From Bacillota bacterium (GTDB lineage Bacteria; Bacillota; Clostridia; Lachnospirales; Lachnospiraceae), in the NCBI GenBank assembly GCA_023436225.1, contig JAEZKA010000060.1:1-64000 (forward strand): a stretch of 64,000 nucleotides of DNA, written 5' to 3'. Both the position numbers and the translations under genes were made by a program. The number at the start of each line of letters is the position of its first letter. The first letter of the stretch is position 1. Of this stretch, positions 53,213 through 62,580 are shown in pieces. The notes beneath the pieces were generated by a model. It did no database searches, had not been told where the DNA came from, and worked only from the letters and a program-made list of their open reading frames with translations.

Positions 53213-53575
53213 TTAATTCATCGAATCCAGCTGATCCTTCCTGCGCTCTTGCTTCGCCTTAGCATTCTGAAAATCCTTCTGATTCATGTGGTCTGCATTG
53301 TGATTAAGATATCCTTCGGTAAATACCAAGCGCTTCTCTGTATTTTCCTTCTGTTGATTACTAATACTATCTCCATAAGCCACCTTATCCTTAATGTGAT
53401 CAATCTCAGACTGACGCTCTTTCTGAATCTCTTTTACATGCTGAATGTTTTCCGGCGAATGAGATATATCGGAATGTTCTTCTAGATGACGTTGCGTTCT
53501 AGTTTGCTTCTCTACCAGATTCTCAATATGCTCAATTCTTCTTTCATTCTCTTCACCACGTTTTAGATTACCCAT
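53213..53575 (-). CDS. Hydrophilic coiled-coil hypothetical protein
   Basis: The 120-residue product has no membrane segment and is rich in Glu, Lys, Gln and His, with a heptad-like helical pattern for most of its length. No family is recognised. A GGAAGG site precedes the ATG, supporting translation. It may be a small cytoplasmic or spore-associated protein; nothing in its neighbourhood decides this. Confidence 0.65.
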   Translation of the reverse strand: MGNLKRGEENERRIEHIENLVEKQTRTQRHLEEHSDISHSPENIQHVKEIQKERQSEIDHIKDKVAYGDSISNQQKENTEKRLVFTEGYLNHNADHMNQKDFQNAKAKQERRKDQLDSMN

Positions 53576-53687
53576 ATTTATCCTTCCTTTCCATCACCTG
53601 TTCGAGAAAATATTCTCTTACTTATTTTCTCCTGACCTCGGAAAGGCTATACTGATTTTCAACGGAATGAATTAACAAATATTGATT

Positions 53688-54506
53688 TTATTTTTTATTT
53701 CTCATGTAATAAAACATGTATTGTTGGATAATCCCTGCATGTCCTTGATAAAGCTGCAGATCAAAATCATTATGATATACTTCCTCCAAAATTCTCTTGA
53801 TCCACACATCAATCGGAAACACCTCAATATGGTGAAGGCCATAAAGACAGATACAATTAGCTACCTTCTCTCCGATCCCATGAATTCGCCTTAATGCATC
53901 AAAAGCTTCCACGTAGCTGTAAGATTTGATTTTGTTGCTGTCAATTTGTCCGTTTACCACCGCTTGAGCAGCCTGAAGGATATATTCGTCCCGGTAACCC
54001 ACCTTCAACTCACGCAGTTCTTCCTTAGTAGCTTTCGCTAATTGCCAGGGTGTTGGGAATGCATAAATACCGTCTTTCCTGCCACTAATCCCTTCGATCC
54101 TACTACCATATTTTTGGCACAGGGCTTCAACCGAGCTCTTGATTGCCGGAATGTTCTTATTCTGAGAAAGGATAAAGCTAATCATCATTTCAAAAAAATC
54201 TTGTCGAAGGATTCGTATTCCTTTCCCGTATTCTGCTGCCGAGCGAAGAAAGGGATCCTTACCATTCTTTAATGTATCTGTTAAATGACCATAATCATAA
54301 TCCAAATCAAAATAATCCTTCCAAATCTCCTCATATTCAGTATCACTACAGTTTATCTCAACAACATCTTCCTCGACTTGGTGTAATTCAAGATATCTTC
54401 CGAAAGCAATCAGGCTATATCGCCCTTCTTCCAGACAATTCATTCGAAAGCATTGACCCGATTCGGCAATCTGTGCAATATTAAAGTTCTCATTATGTAT
54501 TTTCAT
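53688..54506 (-). CDS. 8-oxoguanine DNA glycosylase (OGG family)
   Basis: This bifunctional repair enzyme removes oxidised guanine from DNA. It has an N-terminal OGG domain (about 1-105) and the helix-hairpin-helix GPD core. In HGIGEKVANCICL (about 215-227) the Lys matches the catalytic Lys of OGG1, and in VFPIDVWIKR the Asp matches its second catalytic residue. Length 272 is normal for clostridial OGG. GAGGG precedes the ATG. It is monocistronic. Confidence 0.88.
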   Translation of the reverse strand: MKIHNENFNIAQIAESGQCFRMNCLEEGRYSLIAFGRYLELHQVEEDVVEINCSDTEYEEIWKDYFDLDYDYGHLTDTLKNGKDPFLRSAAEYGKGIRILRQDFFEMMISFILSQNKNIPAIKSSVEALCQKYGSRIEGISGRKDGIYAFPTPWQLAKATKEELRELKVGYRDEYILQAAQAVVNGQIDSNKIKSYSYVEAFDALRRIHGIGEKVANCICLYGLHHIEVFPIDVWIKRILEEVYHNDFDLQLYQGHAGIIQQYMFYYMRNKK

Positions 54507-54920
54507 GCTATCCCTCTATGTAATCCATGCATCTGTTAATGTCTAATAACAATCATTATGATTGTATTTGTCTTATCATTTCTACTTAATTTCCTCTTCC
54601 ATATACATTGGCTTAATTATATCTACATGCTTCAATTATGTTATCATATGATCTAATCTAACCGCATCTGCCTCAATAAGAAATATCCGCAAAGCTCTGA
54701 TAATGATTATATAATATAAAGACTACTACAGCAAGGGAAAGCTACTGGAAGTCAAGCTTCTCCTACTCTTGTAATTTCACTCATCATACTATACAATAGC
54801 TTTAATTAAGCTTTTAGAAAGCAAAAAATCCTAGGTGAATTACGGCATAAATAGTACCTGCAGATAAGAAAATCCAATCATATCTCACATAAGGTTTGCA
54901 GGATATAAGAAAGGACGGTT
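54507..54920. other. Intergenic region without recognised features
   Basis: About 410 AT-rich bp lie between the divergent OGG and acetyltransferase genes. They should hold both promoters, but I find no element strong enough to list and no coding frame. Confidence 0.4.
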
Positions 54921-55427
54921 ATGAATATGAAAATGAAACCTGCAGATTTTACCCTGCGAATTGCGACAATTGAGGATACTGAACTAATACTTGATTTTAT
55001 TAAAGAATTGGCTGAATATGAGCATATGTCGGACCTGGTCGTGGCTACTTTAGAGCTCCTCGAGGATACCATTTTTGTTCAGAAGAAGGCAGAGGTTATT
55101 ATTGCTGAATACAAGAACAGACCAGTAGGCTTTGCTCTGTTCTTCCATAATTATTCCACATTTCTTGGAAGATCCGGAATCTATCTTGAGGATTTGTATG
55201 TGAAGGAGGAAATGAGAGGTATGGGATTCGGTACTCACATACTGTCATATCTTGCAGAATTAGCAATACAGCGAGGCTGTGGTAGACTGGAGTGGGCATG
55301 TCTTAATTGGAATGAACCCTCAATCCAATTCTATAAGCAGATGGGTGGAGTGCCCATGAATGAGTGGACCGTGTATCGACTTCAAGGAGAGGCCCTTCAC
55401 AATATGGCAATACGAAGCCTTGAATGA
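54921..55427 (+). CDS. GNAT family N-acetyltransferase
   Basis: This 168-residue acetyl-CoA-dependent transferase has the cofactor-binding signature MRGMGFGTHIL (about 93-103). The surrounding YLEDLYV and GRLEWACLNWNEPSIQFYKQMG blocks resemble the diamine/thialysine acetyltransferase (SSAT-like) group. Small amines are therefore likely substrates. AAGGA lies 5 bp before the ATG. No operon partner. Confidence 0.87.
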   Translation: MNMKMKPADFTLRIATIEDTELILDFIKELAEYEHMSDLVVATLELLEDTIFVQKKAEVIIAEYKNRPVGFALFFHNYSTFLGRSGIYLEDLYVKEEMRGMGFGTHILSYLAELAIQRGCGRLEWACLNWNEPSIQFYKQMGGVPMNEWTVYRLQGEALHNMAIRSLE

Positions 55428-55545
55428 TATTATTGTTGATGATATGAATATACGAAAACACATTGAGAAATCCATCAGAATCACTTATAATACATATTAT
55501 TAGCAGTAATATGTGTACAAAAGAATCTGGGGGGTTTTCGACAAC

Positions 55546-56976
55546 ATGTTTAATAATTTATCATACGCGTACCGTTATATGATAGGGCAACTCAGACGAA
55601 TTTATTTTATGGCTTTACCCGAATCAAAACAGGACCTTAAAAGCAGCCGTATCTATTATACGACTGCAGATAGCGCTGCCCAGACTGTTGCGCAGCTTGC
55701 AGGAGGAACATTTTTAGCTACCCTGATGTCTCACAGCGGAATTTCAGATGCCAATATCGGTATCATAACCTCCCTAGTCAGTTTTGCTGCTCTGACCCAA
55801 CTCTTCTTGATTAATTATTTTAAGAAAATGAAAAAGTATAAATTTTTAGTCACTGTCACCGCTCTACAGCGTATTCTTTTTGCTGGCCTTTATTTCATTC
55901 CCATGTTAATGATTAATGATACTATAAAAGCTTTCTTAATTGTTATAATGTATTTCCTCGGACAAGTCTTCGTACAAATTGGGACTCCGGCTTCTCAGTA
56001 CTGGATCGCCAGCCTGGTCCCAAGCCGTCTTAGAGGAAAATACTTCTCAATCAAGGACTCGGTGGCAGTATTTGTAGTTTCTAGCTTGATGCTAATATGC
56101 GGTATGATACTGGATTACTTTAAGAAGGGTGATATTTTCACTGGTTTTATTATCATTGGTATCATTATTTTTATACTAACCATTATCAATGTAGTCGGGC
56201 TTTCTTTAATGAAGGAGCCGAAGCTTTCCTATGTTGATATTAATGGTAAGGAGATGCATGGACGTCTGGCAAAACGAGCAAAAGAGAAGGAGGTTGTCGA
56301 AAAGGGTCAAAGTATCCTCTCTGAAATTAAGGAAGCGGTCGGTGACCGTAAATTCCGTAAAGCCTTCTCCATACAATGTCTTTATACCCTGGCTTTTTAT
56401 ATCTGTGCGCCTTTTAATGCCAGTTATATGATCAATGATTTAAAATTACCCTACACCTTTATCATGCTGGTCGGCTTTGTGTTCAACCTGTACCGTATCT
56501 ATATCATGCCAAGACTTGGTAGGTTGGCAGATAAACACGGGATGGGTAAGGTTCTTCGTTTTACCTTGTTCGCACTGGGAATGAACTTCTTATCCATTGC
56601 CTTTATGATGCCCTTCAATGCATATCCGATGCTGATCATATCTTCCTTCTTCAGCTCTACCGCATGGGCCTTCGTGGGTATCGGTTTGTTTGGTATTCAA
56701 CTTGATTTTTATCGGAGTGAGAAGCGTATGATTTGGCTTACCTTGACCTCCTCCGTCTCCGGTTTGTTCGGCTTTCTTGTTTCCATAGTCGGTGGTTCCA
56801 TCTTAGATAAGCTACAGCAGCTGGATCTCAATTTGTTTGGGCAAAAAATATATGCCCAACAGATCTTAAATCTGATTGGCTTTATGCTTCTTGTGCTTGC
56901 AGTTATTTTTATCCGCTATTGCATAGAGACAGAGAAAATTGATACCAATCGTCAAGATGGCAGAGTTAATATATAG
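55546..56976 (+). CDS. MFS transporter, unassigned substrate
   Basis: This major facilitator protein of about 476 residues has roughly 11-12 hydrophobic helices and a long charged central loop (about 225-265). Conserved-looking parts include SLVPSRLRGKYFSIKD (typical MFS loop 4-5) and GRLADKHGMGK. I take ATG 55546 after GGGGGG at 11 bp as the start, rather than the GTG at 55513, which lacks a site. No partner genes indicate the substrate. Confidence 0.8.
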   Translation: MFNNLSYAYRYMIGQLRRIYFMALPESKQDLKSSRIYYTTADSAAQTVAQLAGGTFLATLMSHSGISDANIGIITSLVSFAALTQLFLINYFKKMKKYKFLVTVTALQRILFAGLYFIPMLMINDTIKAFLIVIMYFLGQVFVQIGTPASQYWIASLVPSRLRGKYFSIKDSVAVFVVSSLMLICGMILDYFKKGDIFTGFIIIGIIIFILTIINVVGLSLMKEPKLSYVDINGKEMHGRLAKRAKEKEVVEKGQSILSEIKEAVGDRKFRKAFSIQCLYTLAFYICAPFNASYMINDLKLPYTFIMLVGFVFNLYRIYIMPRLGRLADKHGMGKVLRFTLFALGMNFLSIAFMMPFNAYPMLIISSFFSSTAWAFVGIGLFGIQLDFYRSEKRMIWLTLTSSVSGLFGFLVSIVGGSILDKLQQLDLNLFGQKIYAQQILNLIGFMLLVLAVIFIRYCIETEKIDTNRQDGRVNI

Positions 56977-57033
56977 GAGCTTGATGAGTACAGTAATAAT
57001 ACTACTAACATTCTATTACATAGCACTATTTTC

Positions 57034-57080
57034 AGCCCCTTCCGATTTACACTTCTCATCTGCGTAAATCGGAAGGGGCT
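57034..57080 (+). terminator. Terminator of the MFS gene
   Basis: AGCCCCTTCCGATTTAC pairs perfectly with its complement ending GGGGCT, followed by TTTATATT. Confidence 0.88.
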
Positions 57081-57112
57081 TTATATTAAATTATTTCTAT
57101 TACAATTTTCGA

Positions 57113-57142
57113 TTGACAACAGGTTGTATTATGGCTTATAAT
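57113..57142 (+). promoter_or_regulatory. Consensus sigma-A promoter of the NiaX-like gene
   Basis: Perfect TTGACA (57113-57118) and perfect TATAAT (57137-57142) are 18 bp apart. Such a strong promoter usually needs repression, and repeat sites lie exactly over the start point. Confidence 0.8.
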
Positions 57143-57143
57143 T

Positions 57144-57183
57144 ACAGCTGACAAGACAGCTATCATGTCTAGTGTTGACAGCT
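57144..57183. promoter_or_regulatory. ACAGCT repeat operator, candidate NiaR-type site
   Basis: ACAGCT occurs at 57144, 57156 and 57178, starting 1 bp after the -10 element and covering the transcription start. NiaR repressors of niacin genes bind ACAG-containing repeats, and the regulated gene looks like niaX, so NiaR is a fair candidate. Confidence 0.45.
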
Positions 57184-57288
57184 CTATATATCGCCCCTTG
57201 GTGACTATATATCATCCTGTTACATTGATCTCATCATAACAAAAAAGGAAGAATAATAACTGCTGTAGGTTAGCAGGAGGAGGCTAAT

Positions 57289-57855
57289 ATGATAAATAAC
57301 ACTTCAAACAAAGTAAAAATCATGACTGTAGCAGCACTGCTTAGTGCTTTGGGTATCGCAATCCCGATGTTTGCTCCTAAGATAATCATCGAACCGGCAT
57401 CCTTCACTCTAGCAAGTCATGTGGCTGTATTTATAGCAATGTTCATCTCACCTGTAGTGGCAATTGCTGTTGCACTAATCTCCAGTTTGGGCTTCTTCAT
57501 AGCGGGCTTTCCTCTGGTAGTAGTGCTTCGTGCTTTGACCCATTTGATCTTCGCCTCTTTAGGTGCTCTCATTTTGAAGAAGAATAATAACCTTCTATTA
57601 TCCCCTAAGACCAGTATCCCATTTGCATTGTTCATTTCCTTAATACATGCCATTGCTGAGGTCTTAATTGTCAGTCTGTATTATTTTGGTACCGGTGCAG
57701 CTATGAGTCCCTATTACATCTTCGTTCTGGTTGGCGTCGGAACCTTAGTGCATAGCTTGGTGGACTTCTCTATCGCCGGCTTTGTCTGGGTACCACTACA
57801 GCATGTGCTGATCATTCCTGCTAATGCTAAGGTACGAAGATCCAACACTAATTAA
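57289..57855 (+). CDS. niaX: ECF transporter S component, niacin type (NiaX-like)
   Basis: This membrane protein (188 residues, about six helices) binds a vitamin and works with the shared ECF energising module. The N-terminal VAALLSALGIAIPMFAPK and IIEPASFTLASHVAVFIAMF resemble niacin-specific S components. AGGAGG precedes the ATG. A consensus promoter and a repressor-like site lie upstream. The ECF ATPases and T component are not in the window. Another vitamin is possible. Confidence 0.75.
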   Translation: MINNTSNKVKIMTVAALLSALGIAIPMFAPKIIIEPASFTLASHVAVFIAMFISPVVAIAVALISSLGFFIAGFPLVVVLRALTHLIFASLGALILKKNNNLLLSPKTSIPFALFISLIHAIAEVLIVSLYYFGTGAAMSPYYIFVLVGVGTLVHSLVDFSIAGFVWVPLQHVLIIPANAKVRRSNTN

Positions 57856-57892
57856 GATTTATAAGAACTAATTCATACGTTCATTATAGAAA

Positions 57893-57935
57893 GGCTGCAG
57901 GAACTCCGGTCATATCGCAACGGATTTTCTGCAGC
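57893..57935. terminator. Hairpin between niaX and HD-GYP genes
   Basis: GCTGCAG and CTGCAGC form the outer helix with an inner CCG/CGG, immediately before the HD-GYP stop codon on the minus strand. It separates convergent genes. Confidence 0.55.
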
Positions 57936-59027
57936 TTATTCAAATGTATTTGTTTTGTTATTCCAGCTCATCTCCAGCTCAGATTCAACAATTGTGATTG
58001 ATAAGGATTGCATAAGATCAATCTCATACGGCGTTATATCTTGTCCCCATTTATCTGTAACAACTCTTACAATTGGTCGAAGAGGAAAATTCTTATTCTG
58101 TTCTTTCACAATACCGATGGTTTCATCCGATAGCCTAACCATAGATCCATTCGGATAGATCGCGATCTGTTTAATCAGAACCGAAACCAGCTTTAAATCA
58201 AATTGTGTCTCAGCGTGTTCTACCAGATAATTTACAGCTTGGTTAGAACTCCATTTACTGCGATAACAGCGGTCTGATACCAATGCATCATAAACATCGG
58301 CTATGGCTACAATTCTAGTAAATTCATGTAGATCAGCAGCAGGGGTCCCTGTCGGATAACCCTTGCCATCCATTCTTTCATGATGATATAATGCTATAAT
58401 TCTGGAAAGCTCTGTCAGATTGACACACTTTTTCAAAGCTTCATAACCAAGTACTGTATGCTTCTTTACATGATCAAACTCTTCCTTATCAAGCTTTCCG
58501 GCTTTATTTACAATCTTACTATCCAGAAGTATTTTGCCTATATCATGAAGCAGTGCACCAGCCCCAAGCTTCTCTAGCATTGGTCTGGAATAACCCAATT
58601 TGTTTGCAATAATTAACGAATAAACTGTAGTACTGACTGAATGAGTAAGGATATATTCATCTGCTGCTCCAATGTCATTGAGGCTGATCTGGATGTCCGG
58701 ATTGTCCAGTATTTCATCAATAATACTATAGATCGCTCCTGACATCTCCTGAATATCAATTACTGTTTTAGCTTTAAAGTCCTCCATTGTCTGCCGGAGT
58801 ACCTGCTTACACATCTGTCTGGTCTCTTCCGAGATCACATCCGGTATCTCAATATCATTACTATTAGAGTCCTCAATATATACATACTCTATGCCCAATC
58901 TTGCAAGACTATTGGAATATCGCTCCAGGTCACTTGTTCCTTCCTTAAGCACCAAACAGTCTCTGTAATAAATAGGCTTCGCTAATGTCATCTCCTGCTT
59001 TAACATCGATAAAGAAACTAAACGCAT
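57936..59027 (-). CDS. HD-GYP domain phosphodiesterase
   Basis: This 363-residue cytoplasmic protein has a short N-terminal domain (to about 110) and a C-terminal HD-GYP domain. LLHDIGK (HD at 161-162), HHERMDGKGYPTG (GYP at 223-225) and ADVYDALVSDRCYR match the metal-binding set, so it probably hydrolyses cyclic di-GMP. AAAGGAG precedes the ATG. It could oppose the GGDEF-EAL protein at 41-43 kb. Monocistronic. Confidence 0.9.
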   Translation of the reverse strand: MRLVSLSMLKQEMTLAKPIYYRDCLVLKEGTSDLERYSNSLARLGIEYVYIEDSNSNDIEIPDVISEETRQMCKQVLRQTMEDFKAKTVIDIQEMSGAIYSIIDEILDNPDIQISLNDIGAADEYILTHSVSTTVYSLIIANKLGYSRPMLEKLGAGALLHDIGKILLDSKIVNKAGKLDKEEFDHVKKHTVLGYEALKKCVNLTELSRIIALYHHERMDGKGYPTGTPAADLHEFTRIVAIADVYDALVSDRCYRSKWSSNQAVNYLVEHAETQFDLKLVSVLIKQIAIYPNGSMVRLSDETIGIVKEQNKNFPLRPIVRVVTDKWGQDITPYEIDLMQSLSITIVESELEMSWNNKTNTFE

Positions 59028-59227
59028 TTATTGTCTCCTTTGTAGACACATAGAAAGGTGACCATATAACGGACCACCTCATTCTAAATCTATTAATAAA
59101 TTAGAATTATCTAAATTCATATAAAATTTCATAATCACTATATAACAGCCTATTTTTACCTTATCATACTTTATCAGAAATAATGTGTCAAGGAGTAGTA
59201 TCACAATTCTTAAAATCCAATCATTGA

Positions 59228-60196
59228 TTATAGCGCATTATCCTTTATATACTTAATCAAATCATCTGCCTGAGTAAATGCCAATGCCACAACAGTATCA
59301 GCCGCACCATAATAAATCGCAATTCTTCCGGTTGCGGCGTCATGCAAGGTTGCACAGGGAAAGGTGACATTTGGTACATCTCCGACACATTCATACAGTT
59401 CCGTCGGATGAAAGATAAATGGTTTACATCTGTATTTTACATTCCATGGCCCATCAATATCCAAGATTGCAGCGCCCATGGAGTATATCATACCGTTACA
59501 GGTTGTTCCGACACCATGAAAAATCAATAACCAGCCTTCCTCTGTCTCAATCGGGATCGGACCGGCACCAACCTTGGTCCATGCCCATCCCTGCGCCTGC
59601 ATTACAAAGCGATGGTAACCCCAATGCTCCATGTCCGGGCTCTGGCTTAAGTACATATCTCCGAAAGGAGTGTGTCCGTTGTCACTGGGTCTAGAGAACA
59701 TCATATATTTTCCGTTGATTTTTCTCGGAAATAGCACTCCGTTACGATTAAAGGGTAAAAAGGCATTCTCAAGCTGATAAAACCTTTTAAAATCAAAAGA
59801 ATAAGCAACTCCTATGGTAGGTCCATGATAATTATTACACCATGTCACATAATAGCGATCTTCAATCCAACATACTCTGGGATCATAGCCGCAGGCAACC
59901 CCTACCGGCTCTTCCTTCTGATTGTATAGCGGTAACGGATCATGCTCAATGTCCCAATCAATACCGTTTTTGCTCTTTCCCAGGAAGAGATGTTGCTGCA
60001 TCGCTTTATCGTCACTTCTGAATACGCCGATAAAAGCACCGTCCTTTGCAACAACCGCACTATTGAATATACTGTTTGCACTGGGTATCTGATTTCTTTT
60101 AATAATCGGATTATTGCTATATCTCCAAACAATATCACTGCAGTCCTCGGGACGATTTTGCCATGGTATGTTCGGTAAATTCTCACCTATGATCAT
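59228..60196 (-). CDS. GH130 phosphorylase, second mannooligosaccharide type
   Basis: This 322-residue protein is a close paralogue of the GH130 protein at 21 kb: both begin NLPNIPWQ and share NRNGVLFPRKING, SRPSD-GHTPFGD and the GYDPR motif (Asp about 105). It differs in the loop before YDPR and in GAGPIPIETEEGW, where the other copy has a GGGAAP sequence, so substrate length or linkage may differ. ATG 60196 follows AAGGAGG. It is monocistronic, far from other mannoside genes, with a complex promoter. Confidence 0.85.
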   Translation of the reverse strand: MIIGENLPNIPWQNRPEDCSDIVWRYSNNPIIKRNQIPSANSIFNSAVVAKDGAFIGVFRSDDKAMQQHLFLGKSKNGIDWDIEHDPLPLYNQKEEPVGVACGYDPRVCWIEDRYYVTWCNNYHGPTIGVAYSFDFKRFYQLENAFLPFNRNGVLFPRKINGKYMMFSRPSDNGHTPFGDMYLSQSPDMEHWGYHRFVMQAQGWAWTKVGAGPIPIETEEGWLLIFHGVGTTCNGMIYSMGAAILDIDGPWNVKYRCKPFIFHPTELYECVGDVPNVTFPCATLHDAATGRIAIYYGAADTVVALAFTQADDLIKYIKDNAL

Positions 60197-60215
60197 AATT
60201 GGCCTCCTTAATATT

Positions 60216-60244
60216 TGTGCATGTTTTGTGCATTTAGTGTGCAT
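60216..60244. promoter_or_regulatory. Three TGTGCAT direct repeats at 11-bp spacing
   Basis: TGTGCAT begins at 60216, 60227 and 60238, exactly 11 bp apart, so each faces the same side of the helix. They lie just downstream of the GH130 promoter (about +6 to +34), a position suited to repression. Confidence 0.6.
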
Positions 60245-60256
60245 TTATTTTTCTTT

Positions 60257-60285
60257 ATTATACCAATTATTGGGTGTTTTGTCCA
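60257..60285 (-). promoter_or_regulatory. Sigma-A promoter of the GH130 gene
   Basis: On the minus strand TGGACA (60280-60285) and a perfect TATAAT (60257-60262) are 17 bp apart. Confidence 0.7.
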
Positions 60286-60290
60286 TCCCT

Positions 60291-60319
60291 TTGTATCATT
60301 TGTATCAACAATTGTATCA
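60291..60319. promoter_or_regulatory. TTGTATCA direct repeats upstream of the GH130 promoter
   Basis: TTGTATCA occurs at 60291, 60300 and 60312, upstream of the -35 element (about -41 to -70 relative to the GH130 start point). This is a typical activator location. Confidence 0.45.
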
Positions 60320-60434
60320 ATAATCTTCCGCTTAAAACTCCTAAAAGTGCCCATATCTCCTTCTCCTAGCTACAGCGTTGAGGAGTAAATATTTTTCACT
60401 CTAAAATTTAGCGAAATAGGGAAATCCAGACAAA

Positions 60435-60487
60435 TTCATGGTAAAATGTAAGAAAAAGTTTACGTGAAGAAGGAATTTTACCATGAA
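60435..60487 (+). repeat. Hairpin over the start of the transposase remnant
   Basis: TTCATGGTAAAAT and ATTTTACCATGAA are perfect 13-bp arms; the right arm contains the ATG of the transposase frame. Start-codon hairpins are common in insertion sequences, where they limit translation. Confidence 0.6.
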
Positions 60488-60692
60488 CAACTCGTTGACA
60501 AGAGATAAAAAGCGAAAGCTAAAGGAAATAGATAGAGGCTTCATTGACTTTGCCAAGATATAGAAGCATATGTTCCCTAATCTACTTCAACGGCTGGCAT
60601 CTGTTCAGGACCCAAGGCATCAGAGCTACACAGCTCACTGTTGTAGTAAAAAGTTAATTATTGCAATATTTTGGGTTATATGGTATTGTTAG
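60483..60692 (+). pseudogene. Transposase N-terminal remnant
   Basis: A frame beginning MNNSLTRDKKRKLKEIDR is interrupted by TAG at codon 27 and resumes as KHMFPNLLQRLASVQDPRHQSYTAH before ending at codon 70. The FPNLLQRLASVQDPRHQSYT block matches the N-terminal region of DDE transposases that I recognise from clostridial insertion sequences. The catalytic domain is missing. Together with the start-codon hairpin it is a decayed insertion sequence between GH130 and the chemoreceptor. Confidence 0.65.
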
Positions 60693-60846
60693 TTAAAAAG
60701 TGGAATCTTGATGAATTATAAAAGAAAGTGGGCAATAAAGAAATTTTTTGTATTATTATAAAACATAGGCAATATAGAATATTTATGGGTAGATATCTCA
60801 ATGCCCACAGATATATTACAAAACTTATAATACAGGGAGAAATATT

Positions 60847-62376
60847 ATGAATAAGATATCGGCAATTGATGTTTACATGGAAAAGGTATACAAAGGAGTA
60901 ATATTTTTATTGACAGTTTCATGTTTGTGCTCTAGTTTGTTTTTCATAGGATTTAAATTATTAAACTTATTTAAAAATGTACCATGGTGGTCCTTATTAT
61001 TTCAATTAGGAGCTACTATAGTATATCTTATTATAGGATTGTTATTTATTAGAAATTGCATGAAAGATGGGAAACTTGATTCCAAATGGTTAAAATGGGG
61101 AAAAGTATATTATAGCATCGTATTGTTACTGCAAATGAATATTGTATCATATTTAATGCCATTGAGAACATGGTGGGGAGTCTTTATCTATGCAATCATT
61201 TTATCAGGATTATTTCTGGATTGGAAAATGACACTTACTAATGCTTCTATGTTAAGCGTGACCTTAGTTCTATCTTGGATTTTTGCGGGTCATAACACAC
61301 TCCCTGTAAAGGATGAGTTATTTGTCACGGACCTGATCATTATTATATGTTCTCTATTCTTTTGTTCCTTAGGTACTATTCTCACAGCATATCTTGCAGG
61401 TCGTTATCTGGCAGATGCAAAAAAGGATGAGATGGAAAAAAATGAAAGCCGAGTGCAAGGAGTACTTAATAAGGTGAATGGACTTGCAGAAAAATTAAGT
61501 GAAGCAAGCATATTACTGCTCGAAACAACGCAAAATGAAAGTGCTTCGACTGAGGAACTTTCTGCTATTAGTGAAAGTCTTTTGGAAAGTAGTGGGGATA
61601 TATTAAAAAGGTCGTCCGAAAGCAAAGAAAATTTAATGGAATTAGAGAACAGTAGTAAAGCTATGGAGCAAAAAGTGCAAGAATTAGAAAGTTTATCGAT
61701 AGAATTAGTAGATAAATCCTTTGCCAATGAACAGGCAATGAACAATTTGATAAATATTAGTGAGAAGGCTTCAGAGTCAACTAAGAACACGTTGGATGTT
61801 ACAGACAAATTATTAACAGAGGCAGCAAATATTGGAAGCACTTTAGAAATTATCAACCAGATTGCTGAAGCCATTAATTTGCTTTCACTGAATGCCTCCA
61901 TTGAAGCTGCACGGGCAGGAGAATCGGGTAGAGGATTTGCGGTTGTCGCTCAAGAAATTGGTAAATTAGCAAGCAGCACAAAAACTTCACTAAACAATGT
62001 TAATGATATCGTATTTAGAGTACAGAACGGAACAACAGAAGTATCGAAATATATGAATGAAAATGTAGAGCAATTGCTGGAACAGAATAAGGCGTTGATA
62101 GACACTGTCGATGGTATTCGTGGTTTAATAGAACTTTTAAAAAGCTCAGCAAAGGCAATTAAGAGTGTATATGAGTTACAGCAAAAGCAAAGTAATGTTG
62201 TTGATATGACTGTAAAAATAAATGAAAACATTTCAGACAAGATCAACGAGGAAAATAAAGATTTTACTAATATAACTGAAATGGTACAAAGCAATACACA
62301 ACAAATTGATGTAATGATGAAGCAAGTAGATAAACTAAATGAAATGATATATGAGTTAGAAGAATTATTGAAATAA
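60847..62376 (+). CDS. Methyl-accepting chemotaxis protein with multi-helix sensor
   Basis: The N-terminal ~190 residues hold about six hydrophobic helices (roughly 17-35, 47-67, 85-105, 110-125, 135-150, 160-190) rather than the usual extracellular sensor between two helices. No clear HAMP follows. The signalling domain contains INLLSLNASIEAARAGESGRGFAVVAQEIGKLA (hairpin tip, about 343-375) within long coiled coils. It may sense membrane state or a small ligand within the membrane. GGGAG precedes the ATG. Confidence 0.9.
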   Translation: MNKISAIDVYMEKVYKGVIFLLTVSCLCSSLFFIGFKLLNLFKNVPWWSLLFQLGATIVYLIIGLLFIRNCMKDGKLDSKWLKWGKVYYSIVLLLQMNIVSYLMPLRTWWGVFIYAIILSGLFLDWKMTLTNASMLSVTLVLSWIFAGHNTLPVKDELFVTDLIIIICSLFFCSLGTILTAYLAGRYLADAKKDEMEKNESRVQGVLNKVNGLAEKLSEASILLLETTQNESASTEELSAISESLLESSGDILKRSSESKENLMELENSSKAMEQKVQELESLSIELVDKSFANEQAMNNLINISEKASESTKNTLDVTDKLLTEAANIGSTLEIINQIAEAINLLSLNASIEAARAGESGRGFAVVAQEIGKLASSTKTSLNNVNDIVFRVQNGTTEVSKYMNENVEQLLEQNKALIDTVDGIRGLIELLKSSAKAIKSVYELQQKQSNVVDMTVKINENISDKINEENKDFTNITEMVQSNTQQIDVMMKQVDKLNEMIYELEELLK

Positions 62377-62580
62377 TATAGTAATATACATAATGCTGAA
62401 ATCAAATAATTAATACCAGCTCTTCGGTAAGAATTAAATATGTAAACCTGTGTCGAAATATATGTTCATTAATAGTCTATCCATTTATTGGATATATTAT
62501 TCATTGGCTAAATATTTTAAAGCATAGCAAGTAGTCGTGGGCGCTGCCCACACCCGACCTCTGGAATAAATATGGGTATA

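Noticed and set aside
60483..62376. A complete insertion sequence
   Set aside because: Only the transposase N terminus remains, with an internal stop, and no second terminal repeat could be identified.
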